From the NCBI GenBank assembly GCA_016871615.1, contig VHCX01000028.1, positions 1 through 42,488 on the forward strand: DNA of 42,488 nucleotides, given 5' to 3'. Under the pieces are notes generated by a model, which saw nothing but the letters and a program-made list of their open reading frames with translations, was not told the DNA's origin and made no database searches. Source of the stretch: Verrucomicrobiota bacterium. Lineage in GTDB: Bacteria; Verrucomicrobiota; Verrucomicrobiia; Limisphaerales; UBA9464. A program made the position numbers and the translations under genes. This document shows positions 27,411 through 37,500 of this stretch, one piece after another; the first letter of the stretch is position 1, and the number at the start of each line of letters is the position of its first letter.

Positions 27411-28261
27411 ACCCCCATGGCCGCCTCGAGAGCCCGGCGCATCACCCCGGCGTCGGGCTCGATGCCCGTCCAGTACCTCACGCCCACGATGCCTTGGTTG
27501 ACCAGCATGCCCAGCCCGTCCAGCGGCCGACAGCCGCGCGAGGCGGCCTCGGCCAGGAAGCGCGTCTGGACGGGATTGAAGACCACGTCGGCGGCCACCA
27601 TGCCGGGCCGCAGCGAGGCGAGGTCGATGGGCAGGCGCGCCGCCGGACCGTACAGCCCGATGGAGGTGCCGTTGATGACGATGTCGGTGTCCTCCGGCAC
27701 CCGGTCGTCGCCGCGCCAGACGACCAGCTCGGCATCCACCTTCAGTCGGTCCCGCAGGAGCCTGACCAGTTCGGCCCCGCGCGCCTCGGAACGGTTGACG
27801 ATCCTCAAACGCCGGACGCCCGCCAGCCCGAGCTCCACGGCGATGGCCCGGGCGGCCCCGCCGGCCCCGTAGAGGACCACGGACTTGCCGCGCGGATCGA
27901 CCAGCGCCTCAAGCGACTTGAGGAAGCCCTTGCCATCGGTGTTCTCACCGATGAGGCGCCCATCGCGGCGCACCACGCAGTTGACGGCCCCCATGACCGC
28001 GGCGGATTCGCCCAGCCCGTCGAGGTGGGCGATGACGCTGACCTTGTGCGGCAGGCTGCAGTTGAAGCCCCGGAAGCCCATGGCCTTGGCGCCCTTCACG
28101 GCGGTTCCCAGATCCTCCGGCGTCACCTCCAGGTTGATGTAGCGCCAGTGCAGCCCGTGATGGCGGAAGGCCGCCTCGATCATCGCCACGGTGGGGTTGC
28201 CGTCGGCGCCCTGGGACATGGATCCGACGAGTTCGTGCAGGAAATGTTGGGTCTGGCTCAT
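27407..28261 (-). CDS. Shikimate/quinate dehydrogenase-like protein (AroE family)
   Basis: 284 residues. AroE family features: catalytic Lys73 in NCSLPHKVSV, Asn94 in GAVNCV, Asp109 in GENTDGKGF, the nucleotide loop YGAGGAARA (131-139) and an NRSEARG cofactor loop. The substrate loop, which in biosynthetic AroE reads like HSxSP, is here GSMSQGADGNP, keeping two Ser but not the usual ending. It sits between the sugar-binding protein and the ATPase in one operon, so it is probably catabolic, oxidising a polyol, cyclitol or shikimate-like compound brought in by the transporter. That substrate is inference. Confidence 0.85.
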   Translation of the reverse strand: MSQTQHFLHELVGSMSQGADGNPTVAMIEAAFRHHGLHWRYINLEVTPEDLGTAVKGAKAMGFRGFNCSLPHKVSVIAHLDGLGESAAVMGAVNCVVRRDGRLIGENTDGKGFLKSLEALVDPRGKSVVLYGAGGAARAIAVELGLAGVRRLRIVNRSEARGAELVRLLRDRLKVDAELVVWRGDDRVPEDTDIVINGTSIGLYGPAARLPIDLASLRPGMVAADVVFNPVQTRFLAEAASRGCRPLDGLGMLVNQGIVGVRYWTGIEPDAGVMRRALEAAMGV

Positions 28262-28281
28262 GGGTGGCTGGAAGGGGCGGG

Positions 28282-29259
28282 TTATTGGAGGGTGGGATCG
28301 TTCAGGGCGTCGGCCTTCCGGTAGAGCCGCGTCGGGATGAGCATCTGCGGCGGCAGGGTCTCACCCTTGGAATGCCGCACGATGGCGTCGACCATGCGGA
28401 TACCCATCTGGTCGGGGAACTGGATCGGGTCGGCGTGGATCTTGCCGTCCTTGATGGCCTGCTTGCCCTCGGGCTGCCCGTCGAAGCCGATGATCAGGAT
28501 CTGGGTCTTGCCAGCCTTCTCCAGCGCCGCGCGCGCCCCGAGGGCCGCCGGGTCGTTGATGGCGAAAATGCCGCGCAGGTCGGGGTGGGCCTGCAGGGCG
28601 TCCTCGGCGGCCTTGTAGCCCAGGTCCTTGGCCCCGCCGCTCTCCAGTTCGGTGACCACGTCGATCCGGCCCTTGCCCGACGCGTTGTGGGCCCGGACGA
28701 CCTCCAGGAACCCCTTCACGCGCAACTGGCACGACTCGGCCTGCTTGAAGTGCAGCACCGCCACCTTGCCGCCGGCCTCGCCAAGGGCCTCGATCATGGC
28801 CCGGCCCGCCTCGCGCCCGCCGCCCTCGTTGTCGGTGGCGATCTGGGTGACGATCTTCACACCGGGCTCGTTGCACGGGATGTCCACGGTGAAGACCGGG
28901 ATCCCGGCGGCGTTGGCCTCCCGGATCACCGGCAGGATCGACTTCGAATCGCAGGGGCTGAGCACGATGGCGCTGACCTTCTTGACGATGAAGTCCTTGA
29001 TCTGGTTGCCCTGCTTGGCGACGTCCTTGTCGCCGCTGACCACCAGGGTCTGGTAGCCGTGCTTCTTCCCCTCGGAGGTGATGTGGTCGCCGATGACCTT
29101 GAAGAAGGGGTTGTCGAGCGTGAGCAGCGAGACGCCGATGAGACCCTGGGCGTTGCCGGACGGGGCGGATGTTCCGGTCGATCCGGAGGGCGTGTCGCCG
29201 CACCCGCCGGCCAGGGCGAGCAGGAGGGCGGTGAGGAGGAATCGGCGCAAGGGATTCAT
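28282..29259 (-). CDS. RbsB-like sugar-binding lipoprotein
   Basis: 325 residues. The lipoprotein signal ends in LAGGC, acylated Cys20, so it is anchored instead of free in the periplasm. The mature protein is a periplasmic-binding type I fold: IGVSLLTLDNPFFKVIGDHI, VVSGDKDVAKQGNQIKDFI, SPCDSKSILPVIREANAAGI and a closing HADPIQFPDQMGIRMVDAIV. This is the ribose/inositol subgroup of binding proteins. It is the second gene of the operon and captures the sugar for the RbsA/RbsC-like transporter. The ligand is not determined; the PFF near the N terminus fits the RbsB-type aromatic contacts. Confidence 0.9.
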   Translation of the reverse strand: MNPLRRFLLTALLLALAGGCGDTPSGSTGTSAPSGNAQGLIGVSLLTLDNPFFKVIGDHITSEGKKHGYQTLVVSGDKDVAKQGNQIKDFIVKKVSAIVLSPCDSKSILPVIREANAAGIPVFTVDIPCNEPGVKIVTQIATDNEGGGREAGRAMIEALGEAGGKVAVLHFKQAESCQLRVKGFLEVVRAHNASGKGRIDVVTELESGGAKDLGYKAAEDALQAHPDLRGIFAINDPAALGARAALEKAGKTQILIIGFDGQPEGKQAIKDGKIHADPIQFPDQMGIRMVDAIVRHSKGETLPPQMLIPTRLYRKADALNDPTLQ

Positions 29260-29314
29260 GGGCGGTGGTGCTTTCAGGGAACGGGTGGGTGAACAGGTCG
29301 TGGACGATGGCGAT

Positions 29315-30559
29315 TCAGAGCGTGCCGGTCTTGAGGAACTCGTGGCGCACCGGGGCGCTCACGCGCTGACCCGAAGCCGAGACAAAGGTCGCCATCCCGG
29401 GGGAAAACTCGACCCGCTGCACCGCTTCGAATCCGGCCGGCACGCGGACCACGCCCTGGAGGTAGTTCACCACCGTGGGCCGGTCGGGACGGAGGGTCAC
29501 CGAGGTGGCCACACCGTCCCGGGTGAGCACGTTGTCGGTGGTCGATGCGGCCAGACCATCGGCGAAGAAGGCTGTGACGTCCTCGAGTCCCAGGCAGTGG
29601 TTGCGGCCGTTCCAGGGATGCCCGTGCCGGCCGTGGTTCTCGATCCAGAACACCGTGCTGTTGAGCACACCGGAGTCCTTGAAGGCGAACCAGAGGTATC
29701 CCTGCTCGGTGAAGGTCGCGGTGGTCCAGGCCGGGCCGCCAGTCTTCTCCCACGGCTCGTGGACGCATTGCACGAGGTCGGCGTGGCCGAAGCGGGCGGG
29801 CAGACGGGTCAGGTCGGCATCGGGGGAGCCCTTCCAGGCGACGGGCACCTTCGCGAGGTCGGTCCAGCGCGCGCCCGGCAGCAGCGACTGGTACTCACGC
29901 TGGCGGGGATCGCTGAAGAGGGACGGACAGGTCATGCCCCAGCGCAGGGGGCTGGTGGCGATGCGCACGGAGCCTTCGGTCTCGGGCATGGCCAGCGTGG
30001 CATGGTGCCCCAGCGGCATCCGCCCGGAGTATCCGGCCAGGAGGTGGCGCGAGTAGACGACGTTGTGCCCATCGACGAGCGATAGCTCCTTGGTGATCTT
30101 CCCGCGCCGCACGCGGGTCTCGAACTCGGCGGTGAGCGTGGTGACGCCGCCCGAGCGCCGGGTGCCAACCAGGCGCCACGGCTCGCCCACGATCTCGCCA
30201 TGGGGCGGGTGCTTCTCGCCGGCGACCGTCTCGGAATTGCCGCCGAAGGGCGCACAGAAGAAGTCGCCGCGCAGGGGCCCGAGCACCGGCGCCGGCATGG
30301 CCGAGGGTTTCTCGTCCTGCCAGGGCGACACGTGGTAGGGCTTCACCGGACGGTCGGAGTCGCGGAAGAAGGTGACCGGGGCCATGTGGCCTCCGCGACG
30401 GGTGAGCGCCACCTCGACCTGTGGCGTGGCGACGATCCAACTGGACTGGGAATGGACCGTGCGTTTCGGGGTGGCGACCTCGGCGGCCGGGAGGGTCGAC
30501 ACCGGCGGCAGCAGCAGCAGGAGCACCCATGCGGTGCGGATCGGGAGGGTATTGTTCAT
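29315..30559 (-). CDS. Secreted mutarotase-like (galactose-mutarotase fold) protein
   Basis: 414 residues with a signal peptide (TAWVLLLLLPPVSTLPAAE). The body is beta-rich: VEVALTRRGGHMAPVTFF, PYHVSPWQDE, LRGDFFCAPFGGN, GHHATLAMPE and WIENHGRHGHPWNGRNHC. The opening and the GDFFCAPFGG block resemble proteins with the aldose-1-epimerase fold. Catalytic residues of a true mutarotase are not certain. It is first in the sugar operon, 55 bases before the binding protein, and could prepare or recognise the sugar outside the cell. I do not recognise a named family with confidence. Confidence 0.6.
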   Translation of the reverse strand: MNNTLPIRTAWVLLLLLPPVSTLPAAEVATPKRTVHSQSSWIVATPQVEVALTRRGGHMAPVTFFRDSDRPVKPYHVSPWQDEKPSAMPAPVLGPLRGDFFCAPFGGNSETVAGEKHPPHGEIVGEPWRLVGTRRSGGVTTLTAEFETRVRRGKITKELSLVDGHNVVYSRHLLAGYSGRMPLGHHATLAMPETEGSVRIATSPLRWGMTCPSLFSDPRQREYQSLLPGARWTDLAKVPVAWKGSPDADLTRLPARFGHADLVQCVHEPWEKTGGPAWTTATFTEQGYLWFAFKDSGVLNSTVFWIENHGRHGHPWNGRNHCLGLEDVTAFFADGLAASTTDNVLTRDGVATSVTLRPDRPTVVNYLQGVVRVPAGFEAVQRVEFSPGMATFVSASGQRVSAPVRHEFLKTGTL

Positions 30560-30644
30560 GACACGAACGGGGTGGACTCCTCCGTCATGCCCCCGCACGT
30601 GGGCCGCCGTCAATCCCCACGCCGTCCGGCCGGGCGGATTTCCA

Positions 30645-30661
30645 CGGGGCCAGGAGCCCCG
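30645..30661. repeat. Intergenic hairpin CGGGGC-CAGGA-GCCCCG
   Basis: Perfect 6-base arms in the divergent gap between the mutarotase-like and glucose-dehydrogenase-like genes. No T-run follows. It resembles the reverse complement of the repeat at 1035-1052. Confidence 0.35.
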
Positions 30662-30762
30662 GAGCGACCCAGGTCGGACGCTGCGCCGCCGCCGGGGGAC
30701 GCCGGTTGGGGAGTTGCGTCCGCCACGCGATCGGGCCAGCCTGACTCCACATCCCACCCGTT

Positions 30763-31989
30763 ATGCCCCTGCCCAAGCGCCTCCTGGCGGCCCTGGCCGC
30801 CGCCCTGACCTGCTCCTCCACCCTGTCCGCCGCGGTGAACCTCCCGCCGGGCTTCGCCATCGAGACGATCGCCGGCCCGGAGGCCGTCAGTGAACCCATG
30901 GAACTGGCCTTCGCCCCGGACGGCGCGGCCTGGGTGACGGGGCGTGCCGGCCAGGTCTGGCGCATCGACGCCACCACTCGGGCGGTGCAGCCGGTGGGAT
31001 CGGTGCCGACGGAGGTCAGCGGTGACCGGGGCCTTCACGGCATCGCCTTCCACCCGGACTTCCCGAAGACCCCGCACCTCTTCCTGGCCTACCACCTCAC
31101 CAACGCGCCGCAGGGCAAGTATGTGGCCCGCGTGGCCCGCTGGACCGTCTCGGGCGGCGGCGGCGCAAACCCGCGCCTCGACCCGGCCAGCGAGAAGTCC
31201 CTGGTGGACTGGGAGGGCGACCAGGCCGGTCAGCACGTGGGCGGCGCTCTGCTGGCCCACCCCACGGAGCGGGTGCTCTACGTCACCACCGGCGAGAACA
31301 ACCAGAACGCCAACCTGCGCAAGTACTGCGACGATCCCGACAACAAGGCCCAGGCCCTGGGCGACGTGCGCGGCAAGGTGCTGCGCATCGGCTTCGACGG
31401 GTCGGTGCCCAAGGACAACCCGCATGTGAAGACCGCCGGGGCCGACCCACGTGTCTTCACCCGGGGCCACCGTCAACCGTGGTCGCTCTCCTACGACGCC
31501 CCCACCCGGCTGATCCTGGTGGCCGAGAACGGCGGCGACCTGAACGACGACCACGACGAGATCAACCGCATCGTCTCAGGCGCGAACTTCGGCTGGCCGA
31601 AGGTCTTCGGGCCGGGCCTGCAGACCCTCACCCGCACCAACCGCGTGGAAGGCTTCACCGATCCCTGGTTCCACTACCCCCGCAACACCGGTGCTTCCTG
31701 CGTGGGGGCCCTGATCTATCGCCCCGGAACGTCGGGACAGGCCTACCCGGCGAAGTACCGGGGCGCGCTCTTCTACGCCGACTTCGCCCGCAAATCGATC
31801 CGCACGGCCCCGGTGGATCCCAAGACGGGCAAGGCGGGCGCAGGCGAGGCGTTCCTGCAGGGATTGCCGGCGGGCCCGCTGGCCCTGGGCCTGGGCAAGG
31901 ATGGCGCCGTGTACTTCATCACCCACGGCGGTGGCACCAAGGCCTCGACCAACGACACCGTGGCCCGGATCGTCTGGAAGCAGCCTTGA
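30763..31989 (+). CDS. Soluble glucose/sorbosone dehydrogenase-like beta-propeller
   Basis: 408 residues with a signal peptide (LLAALAAALTCSSTLSAAVN). The six-bladed propeller of the GSDH family is recognised by FAPDGAAWVTGRAGQVWRID, GDRGLHGIAFHPDF, HVGGALLAHPTERVLYVTTG, FTRGHRQPWSLSYDAPT and AENGGDLNDDHDEINRI. Members oxidise aldoses with PQQ in the periplasm, but many lack the cofactor sites, and I cannot confirm PQQ binding. It is 28 bases upstream of the beta-lactamase-like gene on the same strand, so the two are probably co-transcribed and divergent from the sugar operon. Confidence 0.8.
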   Translation: MPLPKRLLAALAAALTCSSTLSAAVNLPPGFAIETIAGPEAVSEPMELAFAPDGAAWVTGRAGQVWRIDATTRAVQPVGSVPTEVSGDRGLHGIAFHPDFPKTPHLFLAYHLTNAPQGKYVARVARWTVSGGGGANPRLDPASEKSLVDWEGDQAGQHVGGALLAHPTERVLYVTTGENNQNANLRKYCDDPDNKAQALGDVRGKVLRIGFDGSVPKDNPHVKTAGADPRVFTRGHRQPWSLSYDAPTRLILVAENGGDLNDDHDEINRIVSGANFGWPKVFGPGLQTLTRTNRVEGFTDPWFHYPRNTGASCVGALIYRPGTSGQAYPAKYRGALFYADFARKSIRTAPVDPKTGKAGAGEAFLQGLPAGPLALGLGKDGAVYFITHGGGTKASTNDTVARIVWKQP

Positions 31990-32017
31990 GCGACGGCGCC
32001 GACCGGAGCTCCCCAAA

Positions 32018-33532
32018 ATGACTCGCAGCCGATCGATCCTCCTCCCGATCACCCTCGCCCTGCTGGTGATGGCTCCCCGGGACGGATGGGCCGCCTCCAC
32101 CCACCTGCCCCGCAGCACCCCGGAACGCCAGGGGGTGCCGCCGGGCGCGCTGCTGGCCTTCGTCGACGCGCTCGACCGCATGGACCAGGTGCACAGCGTG
32201 ATGGTCGTCCGCCACGGACACGTGGTGGCCGAGGGCTGGTGGGGTCCCCATGACGCGGCCACGCCGCACGAGCTCTACTCGCTGAGCAAGAGCTTCACCT
32301 CCACCGCCGTCGGCCTCGCCGTCGCCGAGGGCCTGCTGGCGATCGACGACCCGGTGCTGAGGCACTTCCCGGGCGATGCGCCCGAGTCGCCCGGGCCCAA
32401 CCTCAAGGCCATGCGTGTCCGGGACCTGCTGACCATGAGCACCGGCCACCAGGACGAACCGCCCGTCGCGCCATCGCTGGTGTCGGCGAGGTCGTTCCTC
32501 GCGCATCCGGTCCCGCACAAGCCGGGCACCCACTTCAAGTACAACACGCCGGCCACCTTCCTGCAGTCGGCGCTGGTGCAGCAGGCCAGCGGCGAGACCA
32601 CGGCCGAGTTCCTCGAGCCCCGGCTCTTCCGACCGCTGGGAATCACCGGGGCGCGCTGGGACACCAACTTCCAGGGCATCAGCCTCGGGGGCTACGGCCT
32701 CCGGCTGAAGACCGAGGACATCGCGAAATTCGGCCAACTGCTGCTCCAGCGGGGCCGATGGGACGGCAGGCGCGTGCTGCCCGAAGGCTGGGTGCGCGAG
32801 GCGACCTCGAGGCAGGTGTCCAATGGCAGCAACCCGGACAGCGACTGGGAGCAGGGCTACGGATTCCAGTTCTGGCGCTGCCGGCACGGCGCCTACCGGG
32901 GCGACGGCGCCTTCGGCCAGTACTGCGTGGTCCTGCCCGATCAGGACGCCGTGATCGCCATCACCAGCGGCGTGAACGACATGGCCGGGCAGTTGAACCA
33001 CCTCTGGACGACGCTCCTGCCGGCCTTCGCCCGGGGGCCGCTGAAGGCCGACGCCCCGATGCGCACGCGCCTCGAGCGGCGCCTGCTGGGCCTGCAGGTG
33101 CCCGTGACCCGGGGAAACCCCACCTCCCCGTCCTCGCCCGACGTGCTGGGCCGGACCTACCGCTTCGAGACCAACGTCGCCGGTCTGGAATCGCTCCGGC
33201 TCGAGGACGCCGGCACCGAGGGCTGGGTGCTGACCCGCACGATCTCCGGCAGGAACGAGTTGCTGCGTTGCGGCCACGGGCGCTGGAGCACCGGCACCGG
33301 GCACCTGGGCGACACGCCGCGCGGGCCCACCCGGCCCCTCGGCGAGGAGAGCCTCGCCGCCAGCGCCGCCTGGACCTCGGACGACACCTGGACGGTCAAG
33401 ATCTGCGCCCTGGGAACCCCGTTCCAGACCACGCATACGCTGCGCTTCCAAGGCACGGAGGTGCAGGTGGCCACCCGCACGCAGGTCCGCTTCGGGGCCG
33501 CTCCGGTCGGACCCTTGAGCGGCCGCCGCTGA
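32018..33532 (+). CDS. Exported serine beta-lactamase-fold hydrolase
   Basis: 504 residues. Signal peptide (ITLALLVMAPRDGWAASTH). The catalytic Ser-x-x-Lys is SLSK (Ser88, Lys91) in HELYSLSKSFTST, then KYNTP (Tyr175) as the second motif and GDGAFGQYCVVLPDQD as the third-strand region. The core of about 350 residues matches class C beta-lactamase/esterase-type proteins. A C-terminal domain of about 130 residues is beta-rich. Such enzymes are often esterases or D-amino acid peptidases rather than antibiotic resistance proteins. It follows the dehydrogenase-like gene by 28 bases. Confidence 0.82.
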   Translation: MTRSRSILLPITLALLVMAPRDGWAASTHLPRSTPERQGVPPGALLAFVDALDRMDQVHSVMVVRHGHVVAEGWWGPHDAATPHELYSLSKSFTSTAVGLAVAEGLLAIDDPVLRHFPGDAPESPGPNLKAMRVRDLLTMSTGHQDEPPVAPSLVSARSFLAHPVPHKPGTHFKYNTPATFLQSALVQQASGETTAEFLEPRLFRPLGITGARWDTNFQGISLGGYGLRLKTEDIAKFGQLLLQRGRWDGRRVLPEGWVREATSRQVSNGSNPDSDWEQGYGFQFWRCRHGAYRGDGAFGQYCVVLPDQDAVIAITSGVNDMAGQLNHLWTTLLPAFARGPLKADAPMRTRLERRLLGLQVPVTRGNPTSPSSPDVLGRTYRFETNVAGLESLRLEDAGTEGWVLTRTISGRNELLRCGHGRWSTGTGHLGDTPRGPTRPLGEESLAASAAWTSDDTWTVKICALGTPFQTTHTLRFQGTEVQVATRTQVRFGAAPVGPLSGRR

Positions 33533-33578
33533 CCGGTCGCCGCCGAGCGTGCCGCGGGGGCGCCATCCCGGGCCGGGT

Positions 33579-33590
33579 GCCCTCCAGGGC
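33579..33590. repeat. Intergenic palindrome GCCCT-CC-AGGGC
   Basis: A short perfect palindrome with the same CTCCAG centre as the 1035-1052 repeat, in the gap between the beta-lactamase-like and DUF3050 genes. It could also extend imperfectly to outer GGG/CCC pairs. Confidence 0.3.
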
Positions 33591-33705
33591 GGACCCCCCA
33601 CCCACCGGTCGGCATGCCCCGAGGCGACCCCCCCCGGAGACGACGAGCCGGGCGGTATTGACCCGGGCGTCCTTCGGGGCACCTTACGCGGCCGATAGAC
33701 ACCGC

Positions 33706-34479
33706 ATGGACGCCCCCGCCGACCCCATCGCCTCCCGCCTCGAGGACACCCGCCAACGCCTCCTGAAGCACGCGATCTACCGCCGCGTAGCCGGCCCCGA
33801 GGCCCTCCGGACCTTCCTGGAATCCCATGTCTTCGCCGTCTGGGACTTCATGTCGCTGCTCAAGCGGCTTCAGCGCGAGCTGACCTGCGTGGACCTGCCG
33901 TGGCGGCCGGTGGGCGACCCGGAGGTGAGGTTCCTGATCAACGAGATCGTCTGCGGTGAGGAATCCGACCTGGGACCGGATGGCGCGCACACCAGCCACT
34001 TCGAACTCTACCTCCGGGCCATGCGGGAGGCCGGCGCCGACCCCTCGGCGATCGACGGGTTCCTTGCGGCACTGGCGGCCGGGCAGCCCACGGCCGAGGC
34101 ACTCGAAGGCGCCGGCGTGCCGGCCGGGGTTCGGCGGTTCACGGGGTTCACCCTGGGGCAGGCCTGTGGTGGCGCGTTGCACGAGGTGGCGGCCGCCTTC
34201 ACCTACGGGCGCGAGGACGTGATCCCCGAGATGTTCCTGCCGCTGGTGGACACGCTGGTGGGCTCGGGACGGTCGCAGTTCGGGCTGCTCAAGTTCTACC
34301 TGGAACGGCACATCGCCCTCGATGGCGGCCACCACGGCCAACTGGCCCGCCGGATGATCGCACGCCTCTGCGGGACGGATCCGACCCGGTGGATCGAGGC
34401 CGCCGACGCCGCCGAGGCGGCCCTCCGGGAACGCATCGCCCTATGGGATGCAATCCTCGATCGGTTGCCGGCGCGCTGA
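33706..34479 (+). CDS. DUF3050 family protein (heme-oxygenase-like fold)
   Basis: 257 residues, all helical. The pattern SHVFAVWDFMSLLKRLQREL near 40-59, FLINEIVCGEESD near 76-88 and TSHFELYLRAM near 96-106 matches DUF3050. Possible metal ligands are E80 or E86, H95 or H98, H159/E160, H202, D206 and H210. The D206-x3-H210 spacing is like that of heme-oxygenase-fold diiron oxidases, so an oxidative role is possible but unproven. It is 173 bases after the hydrolase gene and converges with the FG-GAP gene. Confidence 0.7.
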   Translation: MDAPADPIASRLEDTRQRLLKHAIYRRVAGPEALRTFLESHVFAVWDFMSLLKRLQRELTCVDLPWRPVGDPEVRFLINEIVCGEESDLGPDGAHTSHFELYLRAMREAGADPSAIDGFLAALAAGQPTAEALEGAGVPAGVRRFTGFTLGQACGGALHEVAAAFTYGREDVIPEMFLPLVDTLVGSGRSQFGLLKFYLERHIALDGGHHGQLARRMIARLCGTDPTRWIEAADAAEAALRERIALWDAILDRLPAR

Positions 34480-34512
34480 CCCGGCACGGGCCCCGAGCCA
34501 CCCGGGCGCGTC

Positions 34513-37500
34513 TCAGCGCAGGACCGTCAGCTCAGCCGAGTCGGCCACCCGCCGCACGCGCACCTCGCGGGCCCCGGCCGGCACGGGGTTCACGGTGGTG
34601 CGCCCGCCGCCGGGCCACGCGATCTCCAGCACGGCCGCGCCCCCGGGAAGGGCCAGGACCTGGACGGCCGAGTCCTGCGACCAGTGACCACCGCCGGCCC
34701 GGACATCGCGGGCCGGGCCGGGCCGGCCGGCCGGACCGTCCCGCAGCCGCAGGCGGGCCCCGAGGGCCATCAGGTTGCCCGCCGGGCCCTCGAGCCGGAC
34801 CCGCAGGCCGGGACGACCGGCGGTGTTGTGGAACAGGCGCACCGGTCCCCGGTTCTGCGCGAGGGCCAGGTCGGCACGGCCGTCACCATCGAAGTCGGCG
34901 ACCGCCAGCGCGCGCTGCTCGCCCCAGACGAGCACGCCGGAGCGCCGGGCCTCGAGCGGGCGGAAGGTCCCGTCGCCTCCACCCAGCAACACCAGCCCGC
35001 GGCCGGCGTCGAACCGGGAGGTCTCGGGCTCGACACCGAAGAAGTTCTGCGCGAGCGCGAGGTCCTCGCGCCCGTCGCCGTCCCAGTCGCCCACCCCGAT
35101 CCCGAAGACCGGCGCCAGCTGGGCCTCGACCGGCAGCGGGCGTCGCTCGAGACGGCCACCGCGATTGAGCAGCACGACCGACTCGCCGGAAGCGGCCTCG
35201 CGGACCCGGAAGGCCGCCGCCCGGTCGCCCAGGACATCGGTGACGGAGGCCTGGCCGTAGGCCCGGAACGTGGGCAGGCGCTCGGAGAGGCCCGGGAACG
35301 ACCGGCCCACCGTCTCGGCATCGCGCCAGGGCAGCCAGCGGGCGCTGTCGACGTGCCAGAACGCCTCGATGAGTTCCAGCCGGCCGTCGCCATCGGCATC
35401 GCCGAAGTGGACCCGGGCCGGATGGACGGCCAGGTGGTCCTGCCACCGCGAATTGCGGCCCCAGTTGCCGAGCACGAGGTCCATGCGCCCGTCGCCGTCC
35501 CAGTCGCCGGCCTGCACCGAGGTCCACCAGCCGGTGAGGCCGCCCAGCCCCCAGGCCGCGGTCCGGTCCACCGGCACGCCATTGGTCCAGGAGAAGATGG
35601 CCGGCGTGTCCCACTCCCGGGCCAGCACCAGCTCGGCGCTCCCGTCGCCGTCCAGGTCGGTGAACACCGCCCCACCCACCAGTCCCACCGACCGGAACGC
35701 GGTGGCGGCCGCCGGGTCGGGCTTCCAGCGCCCGCCCTCCCGGAGCCACAGGCCCGAGTCGGCCGACTCGGGATAACGGCACGGCACGGCGCGCCCGCCG
35801 ACAAAGAGCACCAAGCCAGGACGGCCGGCCACGGAGCCGGCGGCGACCGGCCCGGTCGAGGACGTGGAGCCTGGCTCCAACGGCCGCGCCTCCGGGACGG
35901 CAGCGCCCGCAGCCGGTGCGGCGACGGTGGTTGCGCCGGCGGTCCCACCCACAGCCAGGGATTGCACGAGGGCCCGGGGCCGCTGCGAGCCCGGATCCTC
36001 CATGCTGGAGACGCCGATCACCAGCTCGCGACCGCCGCCGCCGCCATCGGCCGGGAGCCCGAGCAGCCCGGCCGTGTCCAGCGGCAACGGCGCGGCCAGC
36101 AGCGGTTCGGTCTGGCGGTTGAATCCGCCCCGGCCGTCACCGAGGAAGACCGCCGGCATGCCGCCGGAGCCGCTGCCGACCACAAGGTCGTCGTCGCCAT
36201 CGCCCTCGAGGTCGAACCAGGCGAGCGCCGGACCCAGCTCGCCCAGCCGGCGCGACAGCAGGGGCTGGCCCTGGAACTCGTCGAAGGGCGGGTCCTCATG
36301 CACATGGGCCAGCAGGGGGCTGGCGTCGGTGAAGAGGGGCGGTTCGACCGGCGGCGGGCCCCCGGGCTTCGGGGTCGGACCGGCAGCACTGGCCACGGCC
36401 CCGGCCTCATCCACCTCGTACAGGCTGTCGGCCTCGACGCCCTCGAGGCGCGACACCCGGCCGGAGCGCCAGCGCACCTCCAGGGTCATGGGCCCCTTGG
36501 ACGACGCCGCGAAGACGCGCAGGCCCTCGTCGCAGGACAGGTAGCGGCCGCCGCACATGCGCTCCTGCGACTGCTCGGGCACCGGGCCGCCGAGCAGGCG
36601 GATCCGCGCGCCGATGCCCCCGGTGTCGGGGGACAGGCCCCGGAGGCGCACGGCGATCCGCGGCGCGGTGCCCACGTTCTCATGGAGTTCCGCCGGGCCC
36701 TGGAGGCGGTTGACCACCAGGTCGAGGTCGCCATCGAGATCCAGGTCGGCCAGCGCCATGCCGTTGCGGATGCCCGGCGCGGACAAGCCCCACGAGGCGC
36801 GCATGTCCTCGAAGGTCAGGTCGCCCCGGTTGCGGAAGACGGCCATGGGCGTCTCGAGCCTCGGGAAGCGCCGGAGGTTTTCCACGGCATCGCCTGCTGC
36901 ATCGCGCCCGTCGCGCCCGCGCACCTGCCGGAGCAGGTCGGCGTCGAGCACGTCGTGGTCGTTGCCGGTGCCCACCAGCAGGTCCTCGAACCCGTCGAGG
37001 TCCACGTCGAGGAAGATCGGGCACCACGACCAGTCCGAGGCGGCGACGCCCGCCAGTTGCGCGATCTCGGCCCAGGTGCCGTCACCCCGGCCGAGGTAGA
37101 GCATGTTGCGCGACACCTCGGGTCGGAAGGCCGGGTCGTGCAACGGCCAGTCGAAGGCTGTGAGGTGATTGGCCCGCTGCCGCTGCCTGGCGGCCGGGTC
37201 TCGGGAGAGCATGTCCACCACCACGACGTCGTCGATGCCGTCGCGGTTGATGTCTGCGAAGTCGACACCCATCGAGGACATGGGGATCTGCCGGATCGCC
37301 TCCGGGGCGAAGGCCTGCAGGCCGCGGCCCCCGGTGTTCCGCCAGAACCCGTCGCGGGACAGGACGAAGTCGTTGCAGACGTACAGCTCGGGCAGCAGGT
37401 CGCCGTCGAGGTCGCGGAAGGCCACGCTGAGGGCCCAGTCGAGCGGCGGTTCGGTCAGCGATCGACCCTGCGCATCTCGGAAGGCGCCCGCCGTCCACGA

